Numbered from the stretch's first letter, positions 33,359 through 45,136 are shown. The stretch: DNA of 64,000 nt from Orientallactaga sibirica (GCA_036365145.1 JAEOAD010000040.1:14168501-14232500); one strand, 5' to 3'. The notes: generated by a model not told the origin, from the sequence alone. Numbers and translations are program-made.

Positions 33359-33573
33359 AGGGACAGAGAGATGGCTCGGTGGTTAAGGTCCTTGCCTGCA
33401 AAGCCTAACGACCCTGGTTCAATTCCCTAATATTCACATAAAGCCAGATGCACAAAATAGTGTATGCATCTGGAATTTGTTGGCAGCAGCTGAAGATGTT
33501 GGTGCACCCATTTTCTCCCTCTCTCCCCCTACCTCTCCTTCTCCTTGGAAATAAATAAAATTTTATTTAAAAA
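33359..33573 (+). mobile_element. DIP SINE, first of an adjacent pair
   Basis: Full length; the next DIP starts within about ten bases of its tail. Confidence 0.9.
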
Positions 33574-33580
33574 ATAATGG

Positions 33581-33800
33581 GGGGGTGGAGAGATGGCTTA
33601 GCGGTTAAGGTGCTTGTCCTCAAAGCCTAAGACCCAGGTTCAATTCCCAAATACCTCCACATAAACCCAGATGCACAAGGTGGTGCATGAGTCTGGAGTT
33701 TGTTTGCAGTGGCTGAGGGAGGCCATGGCGTGCCCAATTCTCTCTCTGCCTCTTTTTCTCTTTCTCAAATAAATAAATAAAAGAATATTTTTAAATGAAA
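33581..33800 (+). mobile_element. DIP SINE, second of an adjacent pair
   Basis: Full length. The outer flanks 'gggtaaatca' and 'gtgtaaatca' match across the pair. Confidence 0.9.
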
Positions 33801-34459
33801 AAAATGTGTAAATCAATACATTTTACTAACAATTATACTCTAAAAAATCCCCTTGTAAGGAAGGGATTTGGGGGTAAGGAAAACTGCACCTTCCCTAACC
33901 CACACACTGAGCAAGCAAGACAGTCTCCCTTCTAGCTCCACGGTAGGTAAGCAGCGTGGGGCTGGCTTATACCATAGGAAGGATTCAAACTAGAGTGGCA
34001 GCAATGCTCTTTACAAGGAGTTTGATCTGAGTGGGTTGCTGTGGAAAGGGGAGGAGGCATTGATAAGTGTTCTGAAAACAGACTTTGATTTTGAGAGGCA
34101 GAACAGTTCAGTGCAGCACTGGATAACAGGCGGGGGCACATGCCAACCGCTCCTCTTTCCAGAATACCTGGAAACATGAGGGGAGCTCCTCTCCACTGGC
34201 CTTCCCATTATCTCGTCAAAGAAGAGAACTATTTCATAGGTGCTAGAGCGTTTCCAGGAAAACAGTGAATGTGCTTAGGGCCCGAGTTGACTCTCAAGGG
34301 CTCAGGCAGAGGTAAGGGTTCTGGGAAGAAACTTGGAGCACCCCTTCTTGGAGCAAGACCTTCCCCACATCAACCAGAAGGAAGGGGGACAGGCAGAGGA
34401 TCGCCCCTTGTTTTTTGTAAAACAAGGTGGCTGGCATTTGCGGGGGGGGGGCGTATTTT

Positions 34460-34600
34460 GTTATTTGAGGTAGAGTCTCACTCTAGCCCAGGCTGATCTG
34501 GAATTCACTATGTAGTCTCAGGCTGGCCTCAAACTCTCGTAATCCTCCTACTTCTGCCTCCCAAGTGCTAGAATTAATAGCATGTGCCACCACAACCAGT
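34460..34600 (-). mobile_element. B1 SINE
   Basis: Reverse copy, moderately diverged. Confidence 0.9.
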
Positions 34601-34611
34601 GTGTGTGTGTG

Positions 34612-34811
34612 TTTTTTAAACTTATTTACTTGAGAGAGAGGTAGACAGAGAGGGAGAGAATGGGTGTGCCAGGGCTTTCAGCCACTCCCAATGAACTCCA
34701 GATGCATGTGCCACCTTCAGCATCCAGCCTGTATGGATCCTGGGGAATCAAACCTGGGTCCTGTGGCTTTGCAGGAAAGCACCTTAACCACTAAGCCATC
34801 CCTCCAGCTCC
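34612..34811 (-). mobile_element. DIP SINE
   Basis: Reverse copy; immediately followed by another reverse DIP. Confidence 0.9.
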
Positions 34812-34825
34812 ACCACGTTTTTGTT

Positions 34826-35030
34826 TTTTTTAAAAAAGATTTTTATTTATTTATTTATTTGAGAGAAAAAAAAAAAAATGGGAGCACCATGGCCAAGCAT
34901 TGCTGCAAATGAACTCCAGATGCACATGCCACATCGTGTATCTGGCTTCACTTGGGTACTAGGGAATCCAACCCAGGCTGGCAAGCTTTGCAAGCAAACA
35001 CCTTTAATCTTTGAGACATCTCCTCAGCCC
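34826..35030 (-). mobile_element. DIP SINE, diverged
   Basis: A-rich insertion after the tail (gagagaaaaaaaaaaaaatggg); head decayed (ctttgagacatctcctcagccc). Confidence 0.85.
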
Positions 35031-35069
35031 TTTTTAAAAAAAAAAAATTTTTTTAAGAATTTTAAAAAC

Positions 35070-35272
35070 GGGCTGGAGAAGATAGCTTAGTGGTTAAGTC
35101 ATTTGCCTGCAAAGCCAAAGGACCCTGGTACGATTCCCCCGGGCCCACATAAGCCAGATGCACAAGGAGAGGGCATGCATCTGGAACTCGTTTGCAATGG
35201 CTACAGGCCCTAGCACGCCCATTCTCTCTCTCTCTCTCTCAAATAAATCAATAAAATATATTTTTAAAAAAG
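35070..35272 (+). mobile_element. DIP SINE, full length
   Basis: Good match with one inserted A in the A box (ggagaagatagctta). Confidence 0.92.
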
Positions 35273-35284
35273 GATTTTAAACCC

Positions 35285-35467
35285 TATATTCATTTATTAC
35301 AGTGCATGTGTATGGGCACACTTGGGCCTCATGCCCCTGCAAATGAACTCCAGCCACATGTGCCACTTTGTGCACCTCGCTTTATGTGGGTACTGAAGAA
35401 TGGAACCCAGGTCACCAAGCTTTGCCGAGTAAGCACCCTTTATCTGTTGAGCCATCTCTCTAGGCCG
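35285..35467 (-). mobile_element. DIP SINE, diverged
   Basis: The tail is lost or degraded; body and head are recognisable (gtgcacctcgctttatgtggg, ttgagccatctctctaggcc). Confidence 0.8.
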
Positions 35468-35706
35468 GGCTTTGTAAACTCTATGCCGCAGTGTTAGGAT
35501 GTCTGGAGGCAGGATCAGAGGCTGAAATGATGGCACTGTCCTGAACTTGGGGAACCAGGTGAAGCCACAGGAATCTGGTGACCTAGATGGGTTTGGGGGT
35601 GAGACATGGTGGATGACCGTACAAGCCATGTGAGCTTTCCAGGCCTCAGTTTTGACTAGTAGTTAAGTACTTCAGGATCCTTAGACCAGCTCAAAATCGT
35701 GTACGA

Positions 35707-35884
35707 GGGGCTGGAGAGCTGGCTCAACCGCTTGCCTGCAAAGCAAGGTCTCAGGTTCGATTCCCCAGGACCCACATAAAGCCAGATGCACAAGGTGGCA
35801 CATGTGTCTGGAGTTGAGCTGCAGTGGCTAGAGGCCCTAGCGTACCCATCTTCTTTCCCTCAAATAAATATTTTTTAAAAAATC
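35707..35884 (+). mobile_element. DIP SINE
   Basis: Small deletion between the A box and 'cgcttgcctgc'. Confidence 0.9.
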
Positions 35885-35890
35885 TTTGTT

Positions 35891-36042
35891 GGGCCGGGCT
35901 TGGTGGCACACGCCTTTAATCTCAGCACTCAAAAGACAGAGGTAGGAGGATCACAGTGAGTTCAAGACCACCCTGAGAATACAGAGTGAATTCCATGTCA
36001 GTCTAGACTAGAGTGAGACCCTACCTCGGAAAAAAAAAAAAA
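35891..36042 (+). mobile_element. B1 SINE, full length
   Basis: Inserted between two DIPs; flanks aaatctttgttg / aaaaatctgttgg. Confidence 0.92.
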
Positions 36043-36049
36043 TCTGTTG

Positions 36050-36254
36050 GTCCTGGAGAGATGGCTTAGCAGTTAAGTGCCCATGAAGCCTAAGGATCCC
36101 AGTTCGAGGCTCAATTCCCCAGGACCCACGTAAGCCAGATGCACAAGATGGCATGTGCATCTGGAGTTCGTTTGCAGTGGCTGGAGGCCCGGGCACACTC
36201 ATTCTCTAATCTATCTGCCTCTTTTTTCTCTGTCTGTTGCTCTCAATTAAAAAG
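36050..36254 (+). mobile_element. DIP SINE, variant B-box type
   Basis: Carries 'agttcgaggctcaattcccc', like the copies at 4,911 and 42,037; flanks aaaaatctgttgg / aaaaatctttgttt. Confidence 0.9.
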
Positions 36255-36545
36255 AAAAATCTTTGTTTAAGAAACAATCCTATAAGAACATCAGACTCCA
36301 TCCACACTTGTTACTGATATGAAGGCATTACTGTGTGTGAGCAAAATGGTACCTGGTCAGGACACTTAAAAACAACAGGCACAGGAGCCAGCACACTGTG
36401 TTCCATCCCTTTGTAGTGCTAATACGACCGGTCAGCTCAGCTGACTGTTCTGACACAATTCTTGCCAAATTGTATTTAAAACTTTTGTTCCCAAATTTAC
36501 AGGCTAATCACACTTACAGAGAACTTTCCAACAGGTGTTAACAAA

Positions 36546-36608
36546 AGCATGTCAAGTGCTTGCCTAGCACACCCAAAGCCCTGGGTTCCATCCCCAGCAC
36601 CACAAAAC
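36546..36608 (+). mobile_element. ID-like SINE fragment
   Basis: 'gtgcttgcctagca' and 'aagccctgggttccatccccagcacc' are the ID/tRNA-Ala-type blocks, with a short A-rich tail. Confidence 0.65.
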
Positions 36609-37290
36609 AATGAGTATGCTGATGCTGAGCCCACAATGACACAAAGAGAGAAAGACATTATTTTTCAAATACTCAATAGATTAGCAGTATCTCGGATCAA
36701 AATGAAGATTCCCATAGCATATTGAGTATTTTTAGCTTCTAAGTTTCAAAAATACCATCCTTAAAAAAAAAATCTCAAGCCTACTTTCTCTGTATGTGAT
36801 TTCACAAATGATGCCCATGTGTGAGCATGCCAAGCCTTCTAGTAAAGATGAGTGAAGCTGAGTTTCTTACTGTAGAAATATGTCCCCACCCCACCCCAGC
36901 CCAGCTTGAAGCTGCTGCGGCTGGAAAGAGAATGCAGAGCTTCACTTTGGCCAGTCCAGAGCAAACTAACACAAGGCAAGGAGGGGCTAGTGTGTGGGAA
37001 GAACCCGGCACCCCACTTCTACACACAAGACAGGTGGCGGTGCTTGCACGCCTCAGGAGAGATGAGGCAAGAGTCGTGTGTCCCTGAAAACTTCCCAACA
37101 CATCTTTACCAATCAGGCTGCTGGCTTCTGTCCCCCGTTACCTTGAATGTCTGTTTCCCATCTCCCAGGCACCCCTCAGCCGGACCCAAGATGAGAAATG
37201 CAGGAAGGGGGTGCTGTGGCAGTAGTGAAGACACCCGCTTTTGCAGCGGCAGACTAGATGGGCCATCTTTAAACTCCTTAGAATCGGATA

Positions 37291-37428
37291 CAGGGCCATG
37301 TGTGGTGGAGTACGCCTTTAATCCCAGCACTAGAGAGGCAGAGGCAGGAGGATGGCTGGGAGTGAGTTCAAGGCCAGCCTGGGACTAGAGTGAGACCCTA
37401 CCTCGAAAAAACAAACACACAAAAAGGA
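37291..37428 (+). mobile_element. B1 SINE, internally deleted
   Basis: Missing the 'accctgagactacatagtgaattccaggtc' portion; partial flanking repeat cggatacag / aggatacat. Confidence 0.88.
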
Positions 37429-37492
37429 TACATGTGATGTATGTTGATTTCCAGCCTGTGTGGCCTGGTGACTACTAACACCCCCCTTCCGC

Positions 37493-37495
<3 letters not shown>

Positions 37496-37526
<31 letters not shown>
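37496..37526. repeat. (CA)n microsatellite
   Basis: About 15 CA units interrupted by one TA. Confidence 0.95.
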
Positions 37527-37529
<3 letters not shown>

Positions 37530-37531
<2 letters not shown>

Positions 37532-38589
37532 AGTAAGCCAGGGAAAAGCATGGTGCCCTTGGTAGCAGGTAAAGGACAGAAAACCTTAAAGAGCTCTGGG
37601 AGCAAAGCAGGAGGCAGGTGAACGCAGGCCGGAAGTTGGATCGGCAGACACTGTATGCCAAGAAGACTGGGCAGTTTCTGGAAAGTTTGACAGAATCAGG
37701 GCAGGTGACGATGATAATCTGTCCTTTTCAAACCTCCCCTCTAGAGGGACCTTTCCTTTGCTTCTCCCCCTCCAGAGAGGCACTGCCCCCCATGCTTTGC
37801 AATCTCCTGCTTTCCGGTGTGGACTGAGCCTCCAGTCTATCATTATTGAGACAGAAGGAGAACTGACAATCACAGCCCTGTCTGCTGTTGAAGAGATTCA
37901 AGAGGCTGTGTGACAAGGCCCCGTAATTCTGACACTCTATATGGGTGGTTTAGAAACTTCAGCCTGGAGGGGGTTTGTCATAGAAGATAGGGAACCTGCT
38001 CCCAGGGTCTCCCACTGCACCGGGTCTGGGAGGTCGTGGCATCTCTCACACAGGTGTCAGGGGCTGCTGACATGGCTAATCCGGGCCACACCTGCCCTAC
38101 AGAGCAGTCTGCTAGCAGAACAAACCCAAAGGCAGGGTATTAGCGTGGTGAGAAGCAGGATCTCTATCTTGGAACGAACGCAAAGCGAACCTGCAAACAC
38201 AGATTTTCTTGAGTGAGTGAATCTGCCCAGCTTTTACACCTAGAAATCACTGGGTCCCCCTGACAAGCCTTGGCAGCCGGTGGAGCACAGATTTCTCAAC
38301 CCCACCCCCCACCTCCCAACAAGCTTTCAAGTGGGAAATGTTGCTGAACGCACCCGTCACAGCAACAGGACTCCAGAACAGTGACACTGGTGTCAAAGAC
38401 AACTCCTGGAGCACGTGAGACCTCAATCTGTGTCTCGGGTCCTGGCACCCACATCCACGGCCCGTACTCCCCACACATGGTCTTTGAGCCCCACTTGTGG
38501 TGGGTGCAAAAAAGCAAAGAACACAGGAGCCCCCTTACACAGGCCATGCACAGGACCCTGCCAACACATCAGGGTTTGCTTAGTGAGTA
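37530..38589. other. Unique intron 1 sequence
   Basis: Roughly 1 kb of GC-moderate unique sequence leading into the AT-rich candidate element. No gene recognised; short frames on both strands overlap one another, as expected of non-coding DNA. Confidence 0.5.
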
Positions 38590-39035
38590 CTCAGATTCCT
38601 CAATGGGCTAATCAGATCATTCCTGCAATAGTTAATTCTGCAGCTATTTGAATACACAAAATAGGAAATAATTAGACCAAAACAACCACACTGGTTTAAA
38701 AGCACACTAATGGACCAAATTGGTTTATTCAAATTCGTTTCAACATTCATCAGAGCGCTTGCTGGTCAATTTCCTTAATGAGTGTTCACTTTTCTCTTAA
38801 TTTTTGTGGGGTGACATTCACTTAGAGCGATACATTAAGCCTGCCTCCCTTTTGCAAAGAATTCGTAATGAGCAGCTCCTTGCATGAAATGATCAAGTCT
38901 GTAGAAGGGGAAAAGGTCTCAAACTGATCTTCCTATTTTCCAGAGTTACAAAAAGAAAAAAAAAGGGGGGGGGAAGAACAATAAATAACAGAACTTTCTG
39001 GTATATTCATTGAGAAAGTTTTGTTTGCTTTTTGT
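38590..39035. other. Candidate conserved non-coding element, left part
   Basis: Repeat-free AT-rich sequence with many homeodomain or POU-type TAAT cores (gttaattctgc, aataattag, ttaatgagtg, gtaatgag) and no SINE. In base composition and texture it resembles deeply conserved intronic elements. A B1 (39,037-39,148) separates it from a similar right part. Conservation cannot be tested from one sequence. Confidence 0.35.
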
Positions 39036-39036
39036 T

Positions 39037-39148
39037 CTGGTTTTTTGAGGTACTCCAGGCTGACCTGGAATTCACTATGTAATCTCACTCAGGGTGGCCT
39101 TGAACTCATGGAGATCCTACCTCTGCCTCCCGATTAAAGACATGCTTA
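39037..39148 (-). mobile_element. B1 SINE, partial
   Basis: Reverse copy with deletions at both ends; splits the AT-rich candidate element. Confidence 0.85.
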
Positions 39149-39149
39149 T

Positions 39150-39770
39150 CTCTTCCTTAAAAGGCTTTAGAATAATGACCATCACCCTCAAAGCAGGGGA
39201 CAAAGAGGCCAACTCAACTGGATTGTAACCTTTTAGTGTGGTAATTGAAATCAATGACCAGCTGAAAGAAACTCAAGTAGGAGGGAGGAAATTTGGTAAT
39301 TTTGGAAATCGAAATGATTACGATGTCAGCAGCCCTGGCAACATTTTTTTCTTCAAATGACTGTAATTAGAAATGTATGAAGTTTTCACTAGGGAAAAAA
39401 GCTGAGAAGAAAATGCCCCTAATTAAGTAATAATGCTATCTTTATTACATGGTATTAAAAGTATACATGCTTTCAAAACTTTAGAACTCAAGAATCTTTT
39501 ACCAAACAAACAATGACAGAGTGTCATTGCATACAAATTTTTCTCAAAAACAACAGTAATGGGTTTCTTAGTAGTCCCATGATTTCAGCCATTATGTTGT
39601 GCTGTAAACAAGCAGCTTAGAAAGCTAATAATGTCAGGAGGCCATAAAATCTTTGTTTCTGTGGGACTCCATTTTCAGATAGTTTACAACCACTAACTTT
39701 TGTCTCCATAACAAATTTTCTAGTAAATTACTTGGGTGGGGGGACTTTTCAAGGGATCTACCAGTGATTT
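39150..39770. other. Candidate conserved non-coding element, right part
   Basis: Continuation beyond the B1: no SINE, dense TAAT/ATTA cores (ggtaattga, ggtaatttt, gtaattaga, cctaattaag) and a TTTATTACATGGTATT segment. No open frame of interest. Same caveat as its left neighbour. Confidence 0.35.
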
Positions 39771-39924
39771 AATATTTCACTGTGGTCCAGATTTGGTGGA
39801 CTCCAGAGTTAACACATTTTATGGTAAAAATCATTACATTGTTTGCCGTCCAGACATGGAAGCGTAGTTGTTGAATCTCAGCTAGAAAAACGGACAAACA
39901 GAGCAGAATCAAAAACCAGACAAG

Positions 39925-40079
39925 GGCTGCAGAAGATGGCTTAGCGGTTAATGCATTTGTCTGCAAAGGCAAAGGACCCTGGTTCAGTTCCCCAGGACCC
40001 ACACAAGCCAGATGCACTAGGAGGCACACGCACCCTGGCGAGCCCATTCTTTTTCTCTCACTCTCTACCTCTTTCTCGC

Positions 40080-40124
<45 letters not shown>
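39925..40124 (+). mobile_element. DIP SINE with 39-bp poly-A
   Basis: Short deletion of the 'ctggagttcgtttgcagtgg' block. The uninterrupted A run (40,086-40,124) suggests recent insertion; flanks aaaaaccagaca / aaaaccagaca. Confidence 0.93.
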
Positions 40125-40126
<2 letters not shown>

Positions 40127-40247
40127 AGACAATATGGACAGTAGCATGAAGTGAGACCGTATTAGGACAAGCCAGATAGGAGTGGGTCCATCATCATCAG
40201 GTCTCTCACTGGAAAGCTCAAGGCTTATTTTAAGAACAGCCACATAG

Positions 40248-40377
40248 GACTGGAGAGATGGATTAGCAGTTAAGTCACTTGTCTGCAAAGCCTCTAAGGA
40301 CTTAGGTTCGAAACCCCAGAACCCCCGGTATGCCCGTTCTTTCTCTTACTCTCATAAATAAATAAATAATAAACAAA
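40248..40377 (+). mobile_element. DIP SINE, internally deleted
   Basis: Joins 'aaaccccagaaccccc' directly to 'ggtatgcccgttctttc', losing about 80 central bases. Confidence 0.9.
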
Positions 40378-40663
40378 AAGCCACATAAACCCAGAGAGGA
40401 CCGGGCAGGTTGCAGTTCTGCTAGTTCAGTGCAGAGGGGACTGTGATGCACGCAGGTCTAATGTGCTGGCGTGCTCGGAGTCCATGGGAACTAGTAGTCT
40501 GGCATAAAGACGGCACCAGAGGAGAACCTGCAGGGGGTGGAATCTCAAGAGAAATTTAAAAAGTAGCAAAAAGAAGAAGGCCTGGATGGGAAGAGAGTGG
40601 GAGCAGGGTCAACAAAAGGTAAGGCCATGCATAGCGTGTGAGAAAGAAGAAGAAAAAACTTTT

Positions 40664-40838
40664 GGCCTGGAGAGATGGCTCAGTGGTTAAGGTGCTTGCC
40701 AAAAACGCTAACAACTTGGGTTCAGTATCCACATAAAACCAGAAGTATAAAGTGACGCACACATCTGGGGTTCGTTTGCAGCAGCTGGAGACTCTGGTTC
40801 TCTCTCTCTCTCTCTGCGCTTGCAAATAAAATATTTTT
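40664..40838 (+). mobile_element. DIP SINE
   Basis: Diverged body, short tail. Confidence 0.87.
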
Positions 40839-40936
40839 AGCCAAGTGTGGTGGTGCATGCCTTTAATCCCAGCACTTGGGAGGCATAGCTGGGGGATCAC
40901 CATGAGTTCCAGGTCAGCCTGGGCTACAGCAAGACC

Positions 40937-40977
<41 letters not shown>

Positions 40978-40988
40978 AAAAAAAAAAG
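40839..40988 (+). mobile_element. B1 SINE, internally deleted, long A-tail
   Basis: Core 'gaggccaccctgagactac' absent; about 37 A interrupted by tttaa. Confidence 0.9.
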
Positions 40989-41057
40989 AACACATGGAGT
41001 TGCATATTGAAACAGCCATCATGTGGGGGTGGGGAGAAATCAACCCAGAGCAGTTAT

Positions 41058-41436
41058 TGTAGTCAGCTTCATATTGCTGAACATGCAAACTACATACAGC
41101 TTATGAGAAGTATTTATTTCAGCTTACAGATCCAGGGGAAGTTCCACAATGGCAGCACAGGCTGGCCCCCTTTCACAGATCCAAGCAGAGAGAAACCACC
41201 ACCAGACAGCAAACAGCAGGGACCCAGGCAGAGCTCAGATCTCTCTCTCTATAGACTCTATATGTAAAGCATACCTTTAGACTGGAAATCCGATCCACCC
41301 CCAAACACACATTTTGGACTGGACCCCAGGATCCGCCCACAGTGACATCTCTTCCAGCCAGGTGGCTGGAAACGAGCTTTAATAAAACATCTGAGTCTAT
41401 TGGAGGGGGGTGGCATACGTTCAAACTACCACCAGC
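41058..41436 (+). mobile_element. Family X middle-repetitive element, copy 4
   Basis: Clearest copy: 'gtcagcttcatattgctga' to 'cattcaaactaccacc'-like end; close to copy 2. Confidence 0.65.
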
Positions 41437-41864
41437 AGCCGAGACTTATTTAAAATGACTGACTGCAAAGAAAAGAAATCACTCCCCTGGGTACCTGGGC
41501 AAACACAGCTGGTCAAAAAAAAAAAAAAAAAAAAAAAAAACGGGAAAAAGACATCAGATTGGCATCACAATTTGACAACAATTCACAGCAAATGACAATT
41601 CAATCAAATATTAGAGCTATCCCAGCAATGGCAGATGGTGAAGGTTTCCTATCAACCATCCTAACCTTTTTAAGTATTGACTATGGACAATGCATCCCGA
41701 CACAAGAGCTTCAGCAAGATGAGCAGAGCAGGGGGGCCAGTGAGACCAACACAAGCTCCGTAGCAGGAAGCGACAGGCAAGCCGGATCACTGCTATCAAC
41801 AGAAACCTGACTTGCAGATGGGGGAAAAATCCCCAGCCTAGGGGAGAGAAAAGGAACAGAACAG

Positions 41865-42018
41865 GCTAAGTGGCTAGTTTAGCCTGGGTTCAATTCCCCG
41901 GTACCCACATAGAACCAGATGTGGAAAGTGGTGCATGCATCTGGAGTCCTTCTGCAGTCCCCAAGAGGCCTCAGAGATCCCTTTCTGATTGTAAATAAAT
42001 AAATTTAAAAAAAAAAAA
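41865..42018 (+). mobile_element. DIP SINE, 5'-truncated
   Basis: Starts in the head region; the B box 'gggttcaattcccc' and body are present, with a diverged 3' end. Confidence 0.8.
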
Positions 42019-42036
42019 AAAAAAAGAAGAAGAAGC

Positions 42037-42266
42037 AGGCTGGAGAGATGGTTTAGTGGTTAAGCACTTGCCTGTGAAGCCTAAGGATCCCAGTTCAAGG
42101 CTCGATTCCCCAGTACCCATGTAAGCCAGATGCACAAGGTAGTGCATGCATCTGGAGTTCTCCTTTGCAGTGGCTGGAGGCCCTGATGCGCCCATTCTCT
42201 CTCCCTCTCTCTGTCACTCTCAAATAAATAAAAAAAAATAAACAAAAGTTTAAAAAAAAAAAAAAG
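42037..42266 (+). mobile_element. DIP SINE, variant B-box type
   Basis: 'agttcaaggctcgattcccc' variant; flanks gaagaagcagg / aaaaaagcagg. Confidence 0.92.
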
Positions 42267-42295
42267 CAGGCAGGAGGGCTATAAAGATATCAGTG

Positions 42296-42360
42296 TTTTC
42301 CAGGTCAGCCTGAACTAGAGTGCGACCCTACCTCAAAAAAACAGAAAAACAAAAACAAAA
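42296..42360 (+). mobile_element. B1 SINE 3' fragment
   Basis: Only 'ttccaggtcagcctgaacta' to the tail; 5' truncated. Confidence 0.85.
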
Positions 42361-42373
42361 GGTATCAGTGTAT

Positions 42374-42525
42374 GCCAGTCATGGTGGCATACACCTTGAA
42401 CCCCAGCACTCGGGAGGCAGAGGTAGGTGGATCACCATGAGTTTAAGGCCAGCCTGAGACTACATAGTGAATTTCAGGTCAGCCTGTGCCAGAGTGAGAC
42501 CCTACCTCGAAAAACCGAAAAAGAA

Positions 42526-42528
<3 letters not shown>
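42374..42528 (+). mobile_element. B1 SINE
   Basis: Full length; 'atcagtgtat' occurs before and after it as the target duplication. Confidence 0.92.

Positions 42529-42556
<28 letters not shown>
42529..42556. repeat. (GA)n microsatellite at a B1 tail
   Basis: About 14 GA units directly after the tail of the B1 at 42,374. Confidence 0.95.
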
Positions 42557-42558
<2 letters not shown>

Positions 42559-42879
42559 AGTGTATAGACAACTGTTAGAACAGGTATACTCCCCAGAAGA
42601 TAAGGTAGGGGAAGAAAACTCTACCTATCCAGTATTCTCATTTAAAAAAAAAAAAAAAAAAAAAAAGGAATTGCTTGAACATAATCAAACCACTAAATCA
42701 ACAATTTACAGGAAACGCAAGGATTTGCACATGCTAATTGCCCAAGGAAGGCAATCAGCATAATAAGCACACACAGCTTCTTCCTCAAGTCTGAGAGGCT
42801 GGGCAACTTCGGAGCCATCTGTGCAGGACGAGCGACTCCCACTCTGCTCCCTGCAAACACGTATGAGTGTGTTCAGATC

Positions 42880-43563
42880 CTCCTCATCATCCGGGACAGT
42901 GTGGACCTATACTGATGTGTGCCATGGGTAGAAGCGTCCCATGTGTGGGAAGCTTTGATCCTCAGTGCAAGAGGTGGAGGTGGGGCTGTGGGAAATGACC
43001 GAGTCGGAGGGTGCTGACCTTAATCCAAGGGTGAGGCCACAAATGAAATAGATCACAGCCGTCATCAATGACCCTTGGGAAGTAGTGGGAACTGTGGAAG
43101 GTGGTGTCTGATTGGAGGAAGGAAGCCATAGTGGGGAGACTTAAAAGTGTGTTTTTCTTTTCGTTTTGTTTTTTGAATATTTTGGTTTTTTCGAGGTAGA
43201 GTCTCGCCCTAGCCCAGGTTGACCTGGAATTCATTATATAGTCTCAGGGTGGCCTCGAACTCACAATGACCCTCCTACCTCTGCATTTTGAATGCTGGAT
43301 TAAGGACGTGCGCCACCATGCCCAGCTACAAGTGTCTTTTCTTGTCTCCCAACCTCTTCTTCTGACTCCCTATTTCCTGCCTGCCATAGGTGAGCAGCTC
43401 TGACCCACCATGATAATAATGCCTCTGCTTTTCCACACCTCTAAGAGCAGTGGAGCCACTAGACCACGGACTGAAACTTCTGAAGCCATGAGCCGAAATA
43501 AATCTTTCCTCTTTTAAGTTGTCCGCTCGGGTATTCTGTTACAGCAACGAAAAACTAACAAAT
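42880..43563 (+). mobile_element. MaLR-like LTR interrupted by a B1
   Basis: 'gaagctttgatcctcagtgcaagaggtggaggtggggctgtggga' is typical of the upstream part of this LTR class. After the B1 follow 'ctgaagccatgagccgaaataaatctttcctctttt' and 'attctgttacagcaacgaaaaactaac', its poly(A)-signal region and 3' end. Confidence 0.65.
43167..43327 (-). mobile_element. B1 SINE inside a MaLR-like LTR
   Basis: Reverse copy; flanks aaaagtgtg / acaagtgtc, so younger than the LTR. Confidence 0.9.
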
Positions 43564-43800
43564 TTGGAAGGACGTGATACTGGCATCTTCATTCTGTTTG
43601 GAAGAGGAAATCCGTAGTTTAGTCACTTACTGAAATATTTACAAATGAAAATTCCACGCTGCCAGAGACAGGCTTCGCGATAATGGAAGGGTGAGCCGGG
43701 AAAAAACGTGGGAGCACGCATTGATACTGGGGGTAATGGATGCCAGGGCTCAAGACACTATGCTCTCCTTGGAATACTACCAAGATCCAACCATCCACCG

Positions 43801-43967
43801 CTGGGGAGATGGCTTAGGGCTTAAGGTGCTTGCCTGAGAAGCCCAAGAACCCAGGTTTGAGTCCCCAGTACTCACATAAAGGCAGAAGCACAAGAAGGTG
43901 CACGTATCTGGAGTTTGTTTGTGGTGGTTAGAAGCCCTGGCACACCCATTCTAATAAAAAATAAAAA
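43801..43967 (+). mobile_element. DIP SINE
   Basis: Short CT stretch; tail directly joined to a B1. Confidence 0.9.
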
Positions 43968-43968
43968 T

Positions 43969-44140
43969 TAGCCAGGCGTGGTGGCACACGCCTTTAATCC
44001 CAGCACTCCGGAGGCAGAGGTAGGAGAATCGCCGAGAGTTTGAGGCCACCCTGAGACTACATAGTGAATTCCAGGTCAGCCTGAGCCAGAGTGAGACCCT
44101 ACCTTGAAAAACAAAACAAAAAATAAAAATTAAAAAAATC
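43969..44140 (+). mobile_element. B1 SINE, full length
   Basis: Close to consensus; inserted in the DIP tail; flanks taaaaatta / taaaaatta. Confidence 0.93.
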
Positions 44141-44147
44141 CATGTAT

Positions 44148-44295
44148 AACCAGGTATGTTGGTATAAGCCTTTACACTAAGCACTTGGTACAGGAAGACA
44201 AGAGGATCAGGAGTTCGAGTGGCCTCAGATAGGTATTAAGTTCAAAGCCAACCTGGGCTTCAGGAAACCTTGACTCGAGAAATAAAAAAAAATTT
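44148..44295 (+). mobile_element. Old B1-like SINE
   Basis: 'accaggtatgttggtataagcc' head and A-tail recognisable; body strongly altered. Confidence 0.6.
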
Positions 44296-44309
44296 AAAAC
44301 CACCCCATG

Positions 44310-44450
44310 TTTTTTGTTGTGGTGGTTGTTGTTTTGAGGTAGGGTTTCACTCTAGCCCAGGCTGACCTGGAATTCACTCTGTATTCTCATGGTGGCCTTG
44401 AACTCACGGCGATCCTCCTACCTCTGTCTCCCTGAGTGCTGGAGCCTGGC
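44310..44450 (-). mobile_element. B1 SINE
   Basis: Long target duplication aaaaccaccccatgttttt / aaaaccaccccgtgttttt. Confidence 0.93.
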
Positions 44451-45014
44451 CTCAAAACCACCCCGTGTTTTTTAAAAGTTAAGTAAGATTCTGTTTCTCC
44501 AGGTTGAAAGAAAATGGCTGCTGACAGGTTTTCAAACAAGCCAGAGAATGGCCTAGCAATCAGAAGCTCCCTGCTGCTTTTAAAAACATGTTTGCTTTTC
44601 TCTAGTCAACTGATAATAAATAGAAACATGGTCTACTAAGCACAGGTCCTGAAATTCTCACCTAAAACAATAGGTTCTAAACAGTGACAATTACGTTAGA
44701 TAAAACTGTCGAGCCTGGAGGGAGTACATTCAATCAACTGATTCGTGATTGCCTGAGTACCCACACATGCTTGCTGGTGCTCGTAATTTCATCAGCATGA
44801 TTCAGTTTCACCTGTCAAGCACCTTACGCTGCCGCCTCCCCAACACCCTCGGCTACAGGTCTGACATCACGGGGAGACCCCTGTGCACTAACCCCAGGAG
44901 ACCACCGTCTGTCCCTGGATAGCCTCTAGTTTGAGGCCCGACACGAACACCAGGGGCACCTACCTCAGGGACAGAGAAGACCTTCCAAGCCGGAGTCATT
45001 TCCCTGTTTCAATT

Positions 45015-45136
45015 TATTTTATTTTATTCGGGGGAGAGGGCTTTCGGGGTAGGGTCTCACTGTAGCCCAGGCTGACCTGGAATTCACTATGTAGTCTCAG
45101 GATGGCCTTGAACTCATGGTGATCCTCCTACTTATT
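45015..45136 (-). mobile_element. B1 SINE, partial
   Basis: Reverse copy lacking the head half. Confidence 0.87.
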
